DNA from: Anodontia alba
Lineage: Eukaryota; Mollusca; Bivalvia; Lucinida; Lucinidae
Reading direction: 5' to 3'
Assembly (NCBI GenBank): GCA_964016985.1
Contig: OZ024825.1
Coordinates: 41,307,668 to 41,371,667, forward strand
DNA: 64,000 nucleotides
The stretch's first letter is position 1. The number at the start of each line of letters is the position of its first letter. A program made the translations under genes and the position numbers. Shown here one piece after another: positions 1 to 10,404 of the stretch. Below the pieces are notes generated by a model. It ran no database searches and was not told where the DNA came from. It was given only the letters and a program-made list of their open reading frames with translations.

Positions 1-620
1 TTATGTCGACGTTCGACATTTATGTCAAAGTTAGTATTCTAATCAACTACAAGACTAAACAACCATCAAACCTTGCATGAAACATCTCCCTGACCTCCTG
101 ACTTTGCAACATAGGCATCCACTTTTCCGTTTGTCTGTCCATTTGTCCGTCCATCTGTCAACATTTATGTCGACGTTCGACATTTATGTCAAAGTTAGTA
201 TTTTAATCAACTAAAATAACCATCAAACCTTGCATGAAACATCTCCCTGACCTCCTGACTTTGCGACATAGGTGCCCACTTTTCCATTCGTCTGTCTGTT
301 CATCTGTCTGTCCGTCCGTCCATCCATCTCTTAACAGTTCTGTTATGTCGAAGTTCGACATTTATGTCAAAGTTAGTATTCTAATCAACTACAAGACTAA
401 ACAACCATCAAACCTTGTATGAAATATCTCCCTGACCTCCTGACTTTGCGACATAGGTGCCCGCTTTTCCATTCATCTGTCCGTTCGTCCGTCTGTCTGT
501 CTCTTAACAGTTCTGTTATGTCGAAGTTCGACATTTACGTCAAAGTTAGTATTCTAATCAACTACAATTCTACAACAACCATCATACCTTGCATGACACA
601 TCTCCCTGACCTCCTGACTT
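1..620. repeat. Tandem array T1, ~157-184 bp units
   Basis: About four units enter from the left edge. The anchor 'catctccctgacctcctgac' recurs near 83, 240, 424 and 599, so spacings are 157, 184 and 175. Length differences come from a variable CTGT/CCGT microsatellite inside each unit. Small open frames here repeat with the unit and are not genes. Confidence 0.9.
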
Positions 621-1690
621 GACAGATATGTTGACCCAGTGACCTTGACCTATATTTTGCGCTCCATTGACTTTGACACAATTTACGTTGACGTTCCAGA
701 TCTTCTCAACTATAAGGCATATAACTACCAAACCTTGCATAGTGCTTCTCCTAGAGGTACAGACTTGGCAGGTACCTTGACCCGGTGACCTTGACCTATA
801 TTTTGCGCTCCAGTGACTTTGACATATTTTGCGTCGACATTCAATATCTCCTCAACTATAAGGCCTACAACCATCAAACCTTGCAAAGTGCTTCTCCTCA
901 ATGTACTGACTTAGCAGATACCTTGACCTGGTGACCTTGACCTATATTTTGGCTGCAGTGACTTTAACATAATTTACGTCAACGTTCCATATCTCCTCAA
1001 GTGTAAGACCTCTAGCTACCAAACCTTGCATAGTGCTTCTCCAATATGTACTGACTTGGCAGGTATCTTGATCCGGTGACCTTGACCTATATTTTGCGCT
1101 CCAGTGCCTTTTACACATTTTACGTCAACGTTCAATATCTCCTCAACTATAAGGCCTACAACCATCAAACCTTGCATAGTGCTTCTCCTCAATGTACAGA
1201 CTCTGCAGGTACCTTGACTGGGTGACCTTGACCTATATTTCACGCTCCATTGACTTTTACACCGTGTACGTCACCCTTCCATATGTCCTCAACTGTAAGG
1301 CCTTCAACCACCAAACCTTATATAGCACTTCTTCTCGATGTACTGACTCGACAGGTACCTTGACCTGGTGACCTTGACCTATATTGTGCACTCCAGTGAC
1401 TTTGACACATTTTATATTGATGTTCGTTATCTCCTCAAATATAAGACCTACAACCACTAAACCTTGCATAGTGCTTCACCTCATTGCACTGGCTTGGCAG
1501 GTACCTTGACCCAGTGACCTTGACCTATATTTGACAAATTTTACGTTGATGTTTGATAACTCCTCAACTATAAGGCCTTCAACCACCATACCTTGCATTG
1601 TGCTTCTCCTTGATGTACTGAATTAGCAGGTACCTTGACCCGTGACCTTGACCTAAATTTCATGCTCCAGTGACTTTTACACATTTTACG
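621..1690. repeat. Tandem array T2, ~146 bp units
   Basis: About seven to eight diverged units. The anchor TGACCTTGACCTATATTT recurs near 640, 786, 932 and 1077 and onward, with spacings of 144-146 bp. It directly follows T1 and shares the 'accatcaaaccttgcat' segment, so T1 and T2 may be parts of one larger element truncated by the window edge. Confidence 0.88.
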
Positions 1691-1925
1691 TCAATGTTCC
1701 ATTATCATTGGGCTGTATGATACGAAAAGTCGGTGCTGAAGATATAGCCATTAGAGGGAATGGGACTGGCCTGGAATATATGTGCCCCACTTGGCACTTT
1801 GTCTACATTTTTTTCAACCCAGTTTTCCAAGTAAGCACTGCTAAGAATGAAATAAACTTATTTAATAACCACATTCTGATCGTGCTCCTGTGACTTTTGC
1901 GCCAGCAGGTGCGATGACGCCTTCC
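1691..1925. other. No recognisable feature
   Basis: Non-tandem AT-rich sequence between array T2 and the first family F copy. The open frames are short and resemble nothing I know. Confidence 0.5.
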
Positions 1926-1927
1926 GC

Positions 1928-2068
1928 GGAATTCTTGTCTTATTTTCCCAGAAAACAGGATTTGACATTTCATGCAAATTGTCTTTAATGTCAACTCCTG
2001 TTCAGGAGAAAATAAAATTTCAAAATGTAGTCTGCTGAAAAAATAACCCAGAGTGCTAAAGGTTAAAA
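1928..2068. mobile_element. Family F TIR element, degraded
   Basis: Contains the F arms (TTTGACATTTCATGCAAATTGTC and an inverted partner) and the F right end with 'gctaaaggttaa'. The left end is missing. Non-autonomous, with no coding capacity. Confidence 0.65.
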
Positions 2069-2268
2069 TTTCAAATTGTCTGTCATTATTTTTAGGCGCT
2101 GAATAAATCTGGATTATTTGTGCTTTATGAAGCAGTGTTCCACATTTTATTAGATGAAAATTCAATAGCTTACCCACAACTCGTGTTTTTTCACTGGATG
2201 GATTGTCCTATGTTTTTGTGGAGAAATCAGAATAATCTTCAATAATTTTGATTGGAAAGCATACATGT

Positions 2269-2427
2269 AGCTCTTGATAAGATGTTTTTTCACACCAAAA
2301 GTATTGATATTTTTCTTATTTCTCTATGAAAACACAGAGGCGCTTCTAATGAGTTACCCACAACATACGTTTTTGTGGAGAAATAAGAAAAGTATTTACC
2401 TGATACCCACTCTTACCTAGACCTATG
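2269..2427. mobile_element. Family B TIR element
   Basis: Starts 'agctcttgataag' and ends 'cttacctagacctatg'. The right arm has the family hallmark CTTCTAATGAGTTACCC with 'gtggagaaataagaaaa'. The left arm is partly deleted. Confidence 0.7.
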
Positions 2428-2577
2428 GGAAAATTCACATAGGTGTGTAAACAGGAAGAAAATATTTGATGCACCTTATTCAGCTGAATTCAGTGTTTGA
2501 CTATGTCATTGTAACTCCTTTTCATAGTTACCAGAAAATTTTAACCCGTTTTTACCAGCCAGTTTGACTACCTAGAC

Positions 2578-2804
2578 TATAGTGATGCAACTGAAAGCAT
2601 AATTCCAGCTTTTTCAACTGAAACCTGTTGATACATGTATTCTGCTTATATCTCTAGAAAACATATGTTGCAGGTACTTGGTAGGAGCACCTCTCCGAAG
2701 TGCTTCTAATGAGTAACAACAACATATTTATTGTTTTTTTGGGGTTTTTTTTGAGAAATTAGAAATAATATTATCTGGATACTCCCTCTTATTTGAAGCT
2801 GTGT
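2578..2804. mobile_element. Family B TIR element, degraded
   Basis: Carries the paired arms 'acatatgttgcaggtact' and 'cttctaatgagtaacaac' with the right end 'atctggatactccctctt'. Outer ends are eroded, so the borders are approximate. Confidence 0.55.
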
Positions 2805-3115
2805 TTGTTTGTGTTTGTTGAGGTTTTATGTCCCAGTCAACCCATTGGGATCATGTTGAGCGCGGTCAGTTTATGTAACCACACTTTTACTGGGCAGACT
2901 TAGTCCTTTATGCGGTTAACCAGTATTTTGCACATTCTTTCACCAGAAACTGCCAACAGCCCTTCTTGAACCAGCGGAAGGGAGAGAATGACCATAGAAA
3001 AAATTTCGTGATCAATCTCTACGAAAGAAAGAATGTTGCAGATTTGGCGGGGGTCAAACCCGCAACTGCCTGATCACCATTCAGATGCTTGGAGCTATGT
3101 AACCGCAGGATCTGC
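2805..3115 (-). mobile_element. SINE-2, tRNA-derived, minus strand
   Basis: Read on the minus strand it runs from a tRNA-like head, with a B-box-like GCGGGTTTGACCCCCGCC near 3050-3065, to the 3' end 'cccagtcaac...cataaaacctcaacaaac' near 2810. It matches the complete copy at 21685-21992 along its length but is diverged. Transcribed by RNA polymerase III when active. Confidence 0.75.
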
Positions 3116-3218
3116 ACTGATTGCACTGGCATATCTGTCTTAAATATTTAGGGTAAGCACAGTAGAATAATTGTAGGTCTCAGGATATTAGATTTACTTG
3201 TATTTATACATACGTATT

Positions 3219-3308
3219 CCCAGCAAACATACAACATCCCAACAACGTGGTTACAACGTTGCTGCAACGTCGTGATGTTGCAGCGACATTGTTGCAATGT
3301 TTGTTGGG
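3219..3308. mobile_element. Short palindromic MITE, CCCAGCAAACAT ends
   Basis: A ~90 bp near-palindrome with ends CCCAGCAAACAT and ATGTTTGTTGGG and an interior of alternating 'caacgt/acgttg' inverted motifs. No coding capacity. It is the only copy of this type I saw here. Confidence 0.65.
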
Positions 3309-3709
3309 TTTTTCCCTAAAATATTGCAATGTACGTTATTGTGCAGAAGTTACAAAAATTGAATTGAGTTATCCCTTTTACTTTTAGCTGTGTCAGCTGA
3401 ATGGACAATGCACATGAATTTGAAACCCTATTTTATGGTGAATAAAGGGAATACGTTTGAACCACAACATGATAAAATGTACCTTTGCACATGTGCGCAC
3501 AGCAGAGACTCAGAATAATCTGAGCATTTTACAGTCTGATCACAGTCAGTAGAGTCTTTGGATAACCAAGGATCCAAGGTAGCCAAGACTGGTGAGACTG
3601 CTTAGATGTACATGCTGATCGAAGTCTTCATTTGGAACATGTCTCAATGTAACAGTTTATTATGTTGCGACACACTGTCATCTGCTAGTGTGAAAAGATG
3701 GTTACCAAT

Positions 3710-3932
3710 TCCATATTTACCCTAAGAATTCGGACATCATATTTCTATAGTCCTTACCATACTTGTTAAAACATTTCAATGATTCCATTATCCTACCTGG
3801 TGTTGTGCCTAAAAATTGCTTGATGAGTAGCAAACAGTGTAGACCCTGATCAGATGCCGCATTCTGCGGCATCTGATCTGGGTCAGCACTGTTTGCCTAA
3901 GCCGCTCTGTCTGAATATTTAGGCTAAATACA
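3710..3932. mobile_element. Family C TIR element
   Basis: Left end 'catatttaccctaag' and right end 'aatatttaggctaaata' surround the core hairpin. That hairpin is 'cagtgtagaccctgatcag', then 'atgccgc' and its complement, then 'ctgatctgggtca'. Confidence 0.8.
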
Positions 3933-4158
3933 ATAGATTTAACACCTGCAAGGAAAACCAATATGTTTTGTGGCATTTGATGGACATCTAAATATTCGCT
4001 TTTCTTTATAAGCCCATGTGATATATGACAGTTTCTGTCTTTTGACAAATAATCAATAACCTTTTCAGAATGATCATTTGCAAGTTGGTTTTCTGAGGTT
4101 GATTTCTCTGCTAGTTTATGGCTGTTTTTTTTTTTTACATGGCATTTTTTTTACGAGG

Positions 4159-4398
4159 TTAACCTTTACCACTCTCTGGGTAAATTCAGATGACAAATTG
4201 ATGATATTTTTTCTTATTTTTCCTAGTAAACAAGCTTTGACATTTAACGTAAATTGTCTCCCTCGGAGGCCTGTACTCCCTAGAAGACAATTTGCATGAA
4301 ATGACAAAGTCTGTTTTATGAGAAAAATCAGAACTCATCTACTTAAGGAGACAATTTGCATGAAATGACAAATTTGAAAAAAAAAAATGTTGGGAATA
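4159..4398. mobile_element. Family F TIR element
   Basis: Begins TTAACCTTTACCACTCTCTGG. It contains two pairs of inverted arms around 'caatttgcatgaaatgac' and lies beside a 4330-4380 duplication of the right arm. The minus-strand frame at 4116-4307 is a reading through these arms. Confidence 0.7.
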
Positions 4399-4564
4399 AT
4401 GTTATACAGTGTCTCTATATTTGGATGCGTCTAGGTATATCAGTACTTTTGTTCCGCTTCACAGAAATAATTACATGATTAACTGTGGTCAGCTATGGTC
4501 ATTAAACCAGGATTACCACCCTATAGTAAATTTAGTGGAGACAGCATTCTATTTTCTTTTTTTT

Positions 4565-5990
4565 AAGCTTACCAGAGCCAAGGGCTCCCCGGGATGCTTA
4601 TAGAATAGACAGTGCTCTGTCGTCTACATCGTCAACATCTGGGGTGTCTGGCTTATCAACATTTTTAAACAACATCTCTGTAACTGCAGGCTGATTGAAA
4701 CCAAATTACTGTGTAACCTCCATTGGGTGGGGGAACCGAACAAAAATTTTTTTTGTAAAGTATGGGTCACATGACCAAGCTGGCTGCCACATTCATGTAT
4801 GGTAAAAACCTTCGGGAATCTTTTTCTCAGGAACTGAACGGCCGATGATCTTGAAACTTGGTGTGCAGCATTTGTGGCTTGGACCCTAGCAAATTTGTTC
4901 AAATGATGACGCTTGATTGATCTTGACCTATTTTATGCCATGGTCAAATTCGGTCACTTAGGCTTTTGTATGGTAAAAAAGATGAAACAGTGTATTATTC
5001 TGATTCTGTCGATGCCTGTAACATCAAAGTTGATTTATGTAATCAGCTGCATGAACTTTTCCTGGATGCCTCATATTCAGTATTTTTAATGTCTCCTCTA
5101 AAACTTCTCCCTGATTGAAACCAAATATTTTATATGGAGCATCTATGGGATAGGGGGATGAAAGTATGTGCATGGAATCTGGGTCACTTGACTAAGATGG
5201 CCACTATGCCCATATATGGCAAAAAACACTTTAAAAATCAAGAATTCTTCTCAGGACTGAAAGGCTGAGGACCTTGAAACTTGGTATGCAGCATTGGGGA
5301 CTCAGGGCCTGCCAAGCTTATCCAGATGATGACCCTTGGTTGACCTTGACCTATTTTAAGTCTAATTTGAGGAATTTCTATGGTTAAAGCAAAGCTGTGT
5401 ATTTTTCTGAAGCTGTTGTAACTTATGACATTAAAGCTGATTTATGCAGTCAGCTAAATGAACATTTATAGATACCAAAGGTCAAGGTCATTTATTGATC
5501 TTTGTCCTAGGGTCTGACAGATTCAGAAGATTCAAAATATTCTCTAATAAGGCTGAGCTGATTGAAACCAAATTGCATATAGAACCTCAGTGGGGTTGGG
5601 AAATCAAAGTTTGTTCTTGAGATCTGGGTCACATGACCAAGATGGCCATCAAACCCATGTATGGTAAATAGGATTTGAAATTTTTCATCTCAGGAACTGG
5701 AATGTCAGTGACTTGATATGTAGCACAAGGGACTCACCCTGGCTCTACCTAGTTTATTCAGATGATGGCCCTTGGTTGACTTTGGCCTATTTTGAAAGGT
5801 TAACTTAGGTCTCTTAGACTTTTGTATGGCAAAAAGTCAAAACAGTGGATATTAAGCTAACCAGAGCTGAAAGGCTCTGGGGAAACTTATAGGATAGTGA
5901 GTGGTCCATTGTCCGTCTTTGTTGATCAGTAGTGTAATTGTTGTCAACACTTAAACTCTGGTGAACTTAGTGGCCCATGGGCCTCTTGTT
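4565..5990. mobile_element. G-like element, AGCTTACCAGAGC ends
   Basis: Opens with a hairpin (AGCTTACCAGAGC, 'caag', GGCTC) and closes with CTCTGGTGAACTTAGTGG followed by the palindrome GGCCCATGGGCC and CTCTTGTT. The interior is diverged repeats sharing 'gattgaaaccaaat', 'gggtcacatgacc' and 'tgaccttgacctatttt'. A second left end occurs at 5851 (aagctaaccagagc), so this may be two copies merged or nested. Architecture matches the G elements at 10463, 19722, 40969 and 56964. Confidence 0.75.
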
Positions 5991-6162
5991 TATTTCTGTG
6001 AAAATAAGTCTTGACATTGTATGGGAATTGTCTGCCAAGCCAACACTGATTTTCCCAGAAAAATAAGAAAAACAATTCTTCAGTTTTATACTGCAGTTGT
6101 TATTAGCACTTAAGGGTTAACGGTGGTTCATCATGGTCAACCACATTGTATAACCAGTTCAT

Positions 6163-6290
6163 TACTATATTTATCTTAAGTTTACGGATACACAGGCCTG
6201 GGCAAATTGTGTAGACACAGATCATACACCACAGAATGAGGCTTCTGATCAGGGTCTGCACTATTTGCCACTCATCCAACAATTTATTCT
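6163..6290. mobile_element. Family C element, partial
   Basis: Core hairpin 'gtgtagacacagatca...tgatcagggtctgcac' with the C-type left flank ('taagtttacggatac...ggcctgggcaaa'). The right end is lost. Confidence 0.6.
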
Positions 6291-6469
6291 TCAGATAAAT
6301 AAAAAAGGTTAATTGTACATTCTATATCGATGCCCGTTATAATTCAATGTTTTATCCGCTGAATTAGGAAAATTATAAAAATACTTTTTGGTCAGTATTT
6401 TCAGCCCTGGGATATATATAAATTCTCATCTTAGTCAAGTGCCAGTAAAAATATTTTTATTATTTTTTT

Positions 6470-6634
6470 GCATGCTGGGTAAAAATTTCAGTAGACAACA
6501 TTCTGAAATATTTTTCTTATTTTCCCTAAGAGACGTTATTTGCATAAAATAATCAAACCCTATTTTTGGGGTGAAATAACCGTTAAGAATATCATCAATT
6601 TGCCATCTGCTAAATCTAGCCCAGAGAGTCTTAA
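6470..6634. mobile_element. Family F TIR element
   Basis: Left 'gcatgctgggtaaaaatttc' and right 'ctagcccagagagtcttaa'. It shares the TTAA at 6631 with the family A copy that follows, so the two elements abut at one TTAA. Confidence 0.7.
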
Positions 6635-6843
6635 TACTCTTGTCCTGCTGAACCCGGATATATCCTGCCTTTGCAAACAGTGCAGATCCAGATCAGTTGG
6701 CTTCTGAAGCCAACTGATCTGGATCTGTACTGTTTGCCATCAAGTATATGAATTAATAGCAACAATCCGGATCAAGCAATCTGATTGGCTGAAAATTAGA
6801 AGTGGGTGCAGCATCTTAATTAATTCAGCAGGAGAAGGGTTAA
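6631..6843 (+). mobile_element. Family A TIR element (copy 1)
   Basis: TTAA-flanked, ends 'ctcttgtcctgctgaa' and 'ttcagcaggagaaggg'. The central stem is 'cagatccagatcagttggcttc' paired with 'gaagccaactgatctggatct'. Forward orientation (GAACCCGGAT arm on the left). Confidence 0.85.
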
Positions 6844-6973
6844 AAGAGTGATTTAAGTTCAAGAGAACCATGTGAAGCAAAAACATTATTCAAGAATATG
6901 TGCAGTGCAAATAATAGATCATCTTGCACTACTACACAGATTCATCAGGACCTTTGCTGTGATTTGATTCATT

Positions 6974-7165
6974 CTATAGCAACAGATAACGCACTTTTTT
7001 CATCTGAAAACTGCTGATATCTTTCTTATTTCTCAATAAAAACATAAGTTGTGGTACTCATTAGAAGCGCCTCGCCGAGGCGCTTCTAATGAGTACCCAC
7101 AACATATGTTTTCGTCGAGAAATAAGAAAAATATTATGTGGATACCCCTCCTATCTGTAGCTATG
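6974..7165. mobile_element. Family B TIR element
   Basis: Ends 'tatagcaacagataacgc' and 'atctgtagctatg'. The centre is a long inverted repeat, 'gtactcattagaagcgcctc' against 'gaggcgcttctaatgagtac'. This is the 'CAACAGATAA' subfamily, also at 31752 and 37322. Confidence 0.85.
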
Positions 7166-7382
7166 TATTCTACAATATCCAGTGATACTGTAAGAAAAGG
7201 CCCTGATCAGACTGTGCAAATGAGCAGGCTGATATAGGCTTTGCTGTCCATAAAAGCCCTGAAGAGTTTATTTGATCTGACCCAAATATTTTGCATGCAG
7301 TTATTGATGGCTCTGATTGGACTGCACTAGTATAATCTAGGCTGAGCTTGGCATTTCTTCTTCATCAGAGTTTAAATTTCTC

Positions 7383-7595
7383 TTAACCTTTTTCTTGCTA
7401 AACATGACATGCCCTGTCTTAGCTAACAGTGGAAATCGAGATCAGTTGGCTTCTAAAGAAGCCAACTGATCTGGATCTGCACTGTTTGTCATTAAATATG
7501 TGAATTTCTGTCAAAAACCCAGATCAAACAATCTGATTGGCTGGAAATTAGAAGTGGGCATGGCATCTTAATTTATTCAGCAAGGCAAGGGTTAA
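7383..7595 (+). mobile_element. Family A TIR element (copy 2)
   Basis: TTAA on both sides, ends 'cctttttcttgctaaa' and 'ttcagcaaggcaaggg', intact central hairpin 'cagttggcttc/gaagccaactg'. Forward orientation. Belongs to the 'cttgcta...acatgacatgccctg' subfamily with 39639. Confidence 0.83.
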
Positions 7596-7794
7596 CACTT
7601 TTACCCATGATCTTCTGTAGTGGACTCTTCCATCTGTGTTTTTTGGCATAACCATTGTTGCAAATAGGGGTACCAGGATAAAACTGGTTTATGATTGGCA
7701 AATAATGTTGGTCCCAATGCCAAATGGGACAGCTCATTGCAAGCCATTTTGTCTGTATCTGCACTGTTTATAAAGATAGTAAAAAGGACTTGCA

Positions 7795-7922
7795 GACTGC
7801 CAACTCAGTTCAGAAATGTGGCCAAGTGATCAGATGCTTCTTTTGACAGTAGCTGATCAGGCTCTGCACTGTTTGTGCAGGCTTTTATGACCCAATATTT
7901 ACCGTTAGGATCATTATGGTAT
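7795..7922. mobile_element. Family C element, right half
   Basis: Hairpin right arm 'tgatcaggctctgcactgtttg' followed by the C right end 'cccaatatttaccgttaggatcattatggta'. The left half is eroded. Confidence 0.55.
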
Positions 7923-8128
7923 ATATACATTTTTATAGGGTTATACATGATAAAGATGCCATAGAAGGCACTACAGCAGTCCAGGCATAATTAGGTTAAT
8001 TTTAGTAAAAGCTTGATGACATTTATTGATAGAAGATACAGGAATGATAATTGAATTTTCTAGATTATTCTCATTCTTCAGCCTATTGCAGTTAGCAGAC
8101 AAACATGGCAGGATTAGAAAAACTTTGG

Positions 8129-8351
8129 GTACTGTAATGACCCTAATTATTTGGACAGATAATAGCCTTTGCAAACAGTGTAGACACAGATCAGACACTG
8201 CAGAATATGGCCTCTGATCAGGGTGTACACTGTTTGCCATACATTAACTGCAATATTTTTGACACATCAAGAGGTAAAAAATGGACTATTTCAAATTTTA
8301 AGACAAGTATGGTAAGTAGATAAGGTGTCCCAGTACTTAGGGTAGATACTG
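8129..8351. mobile_element. Family C TIR element
   Basis: Left 'tactgtaatgaccctaatta', core hairpin 'gtgtagacacagatcaga...tctgatcagggtgtacac', right 'cagtacttagggtagatact'. Confidence 0.75.
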
Positions 8352-8411
8352 TTTATTACAAAGATTCAATGTTTACCCTGTAAATATTCAGACAACTGAT
8401 GAGGAATAGAT

Positions 8412-8925
8412 ACTTTTGCAAGGGAGGCAACTCTATTAAAAATGGTTTTCCCCATTCTGAAAGGCTTTTCTAAAAGGAAAGAACTTGCAAGGGAGGCAGT
8501 TCTATTAACCCTTATCCTGCTGTTCACGACAACCCCTATCTTTGCAATCAGAGTAGATCCAGATCAGATGGCTTCTGAAGAAGCCATCGGATCAGGATGT
8601 ACACTGTTTGTCATTCAGTTTGTGAATTTGAACAAAAACATTTTATGGTGTAATCTGATTGGCTGATAGTCAGAAATGGGTATGGCTAATTATATTATTC
8701 AGCAGGATAAGGGTTAAAATTGATTTGTCCTATTCTGAAAGGTAGTCTACTCTAAAAGGAAAAAAAACTGGCAAGGGAGGCAACTCTGTTAAAACCATTT
8801 TGCCCCCTTCTGAAAAAGGGTCTACTCTAAAAGTATGAACTTGCAAGGGAGGCCACTCTATTAAAATTGTTTTGCCCCCTTCTGAAAAGGGGTCTATTCT
8901 AAAAGGAAATAATTGAAGTGAAATC
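8412..8925. repeat. ~70-bp tandem repeat interrupted by a family A copy
   Basis: Units of the form 'ttgcaagggaggcaactctattaa' then 'ttctgaaaagggg' then 'tctactctaaaaggaaag' occur near 8416, 8487, 8770 and 8840. The second unit is split by the family A copy at 8509-8713. An intact unit near 8855-8870 shows the uninterrupted target. Related single units lie near 18130-18230, 59255-59290 and 63580-63720. Confidence 0.8.
8505..8717 (+). mobile_element. Family A TIR element (copy 3) with TTAA duplication
   Basis: The element proper is 8509-8713 (205 bp), flanked by TTAA at 8505-8508 and 8714-8717. Flanks read 'ttctaTTAA' and 'TTAAaattg'. The neighbouring tandem unit reads 'ctctaTTAAaattg' at 8857-8869, an empty site. 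TTAA duplication with CCC-starting ends is the habit of piggyBac-type transposases, so a piggyBac-like helper is inferred. Confidence 0.9.
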
Positions 8926-8999
8926 TTTCCTTTTAGAGTACAACACCTCTAAGATGAGGCTTGATGGACAAGAAGCAAACAGGAAGTCAAAAAATTTGT

Positions 9000-9330
9000 T
9001 TCCATTGTCAAAAATGGTGGAGATTCTGCTGAGTACCATTTCACCTTAGCACAAAGTTTGCCACAAAAATATATGTTGAAGCATCAAACTTAAATCATGT
9101 TATCAGGTTGATCCTGAAATGGTTTGTTTGAAATGACACATAATATTGTTTTTGTTCAGTGCTATCTAGTCTTATCATGCATAGAACTGGTTTTGACACA
9201 TCAGTGCCTTTCTACAAATAGATAATGAATGAATTGCCAAGAAAGATTTTCCTTTTTTACTTTATTGTATTTATTCTAAGTATTCATTCATGACTCCTTA
9301 ATACTGTACTTATTCTAAAATCAAAGGACT
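9000..9330. other. No recognisable feature
   Basis: AT-rich non-repetitive sequence with no long open frame and no resemblance to the repeat families here. Confidence 0.5.
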
Positions 9331-9333
9331 AAT

Positions 9334-9505
9334 GTTAAGCAGGAGTATTAGGTGATAATTCTGGGATAATTTTCTCCAGTTCTCCATAAAAACATATGTT
9401 GTGGGTACTCGCTGAGGCACTTCTAATGAGTACCCACAACATATGTTTTTATGGAGAAATAAGAAAAATTATCCCAGAATTATCATCGAATATTCCTCCT
9501 TAACA
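9334..9505. mobile_element. Family B' TIR element
   Basis: Ends 'gttaagcaggagtatt' and 'aatattcctccttaac', then inverted 'gataattctgggataatttt' and 'aaaattatcccagaattatc', then the B central stem. The same end type occurs at 46900-47106 beside a dystrobrevin exon. Confidence 0.85.
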
Positions 9506-9569
9506 AGTCAACTGTAAAATGTGAACAAGTCCATGTGACTATCTGTGATCATAGCTCCTGTTAAGTCAC

Positions 9570-9645
9570 TAAGTTTTCAGCCAGAAAGTAGTGATATTTT
9601 TTCTTATTTCTCCATGAAAACATATCTTACGGGAACTCCTTGAAA
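9570..9645. mobile_element. Family B solitary left arm
   Basis: 'ttcagccagaaagtagtgatattttttcttatttctccatgaaaacatat' style arm without its inverted partner. Confidence 0.55.
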
Positions 9646-9816
9646 TTGCTTCAGCAGGGTGATTTCTGTAGTAAATACCCAAGTATATGGGCCAAGCCAT
9701 CAGAAAATGTCTCTGGGCATATGCAAACAACTAAGGCCCAGGTCAGCCTGCACATCTACTCAGTCTGATCAGGACCTCTACTTTTCGGTAACAAAATCAT
9801 TGGATACTACAGAATG

Positions 9817-9942
9817 TATGAGTTGGCAAACCGCTTAGAGGACTAAGCCTGTCCAGTTAACGTGTAGTTAGGTAAACTGACCACGCTTGACAGGACCCCA
9901 TTGGGTTGACTGGGCCGTAAAACCTCAACACAAACAAACAGA
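9817..9942 (+). mobile_element. SINE-2 3' fragment
   Basis: Matches only the tail of SINE-2: 'ccgcttagaggactaagcctg' through 'ttgactgggccgtaaaacctc' and 'aacacaaacaaac'. The tRNA head is absent, as in 5'-truncated reverse transcription. Confidence 0.85.
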
Positions 9943-10084
9943 ATGTATGAATGGAGAGGAAAGGTCTGGATGATACTTTGCACATGCATAGGATGATCTG
10001 AATCTGTGTATTTTGCCCATTGTGGTCAAAGGTACCACTTCACTTGATGTTGCCCATATGTTTTCATGGAGAGATTAGGCAATG

Positions 10085-10370
10085 GTTAAAAAGGGTGTCT
10101 TCACGTGGACTGGTGATCAGGAGGTCATGGGTTCAATCCCCGTGGGGTCTGGCAACATTCTTTTGTAGAGATTGATCATGGAATATTTTCTATGGTCATT
10201 CTCTCCTTTCTGCAGATTCAAGAAAGGCAGTTGTCAGTTTCTAACTAAAGAATGTGCACAAGCTTAGAGGACTAAGCCTGCCCAGGAAAAATGTCTGTTA
10301 GGTACACCTATTGCACTTGACATGACCCCAGTGGGTTGACTGGGCTGTACAGCCTCAACTCAGTCACAAA
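10085..10370 (+). mobile_element. SINE-2, near full length
   Basis: The tRNA-related head with B-box-like 'gggttcaatcccc' (10129-10141) is followed by the body 'ggcaacattcttttgtagag' and the 3' end 'gttgactgggctgtacagcctc'. The A-box region is weak. Confidence 0.82.
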
Positions 10371-10404
10371 AAAAGGGTATCTTGTCTGGTGCCATGCATG
10401 ATGT

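Noticed and set aside
6631..6843. Rho-independent terminators or bacterial attenuators from the strong stem-loops
   Set aside because: The stems are centres of dispersed TIR elements in a eukaryotic genome and are not placed after genes.
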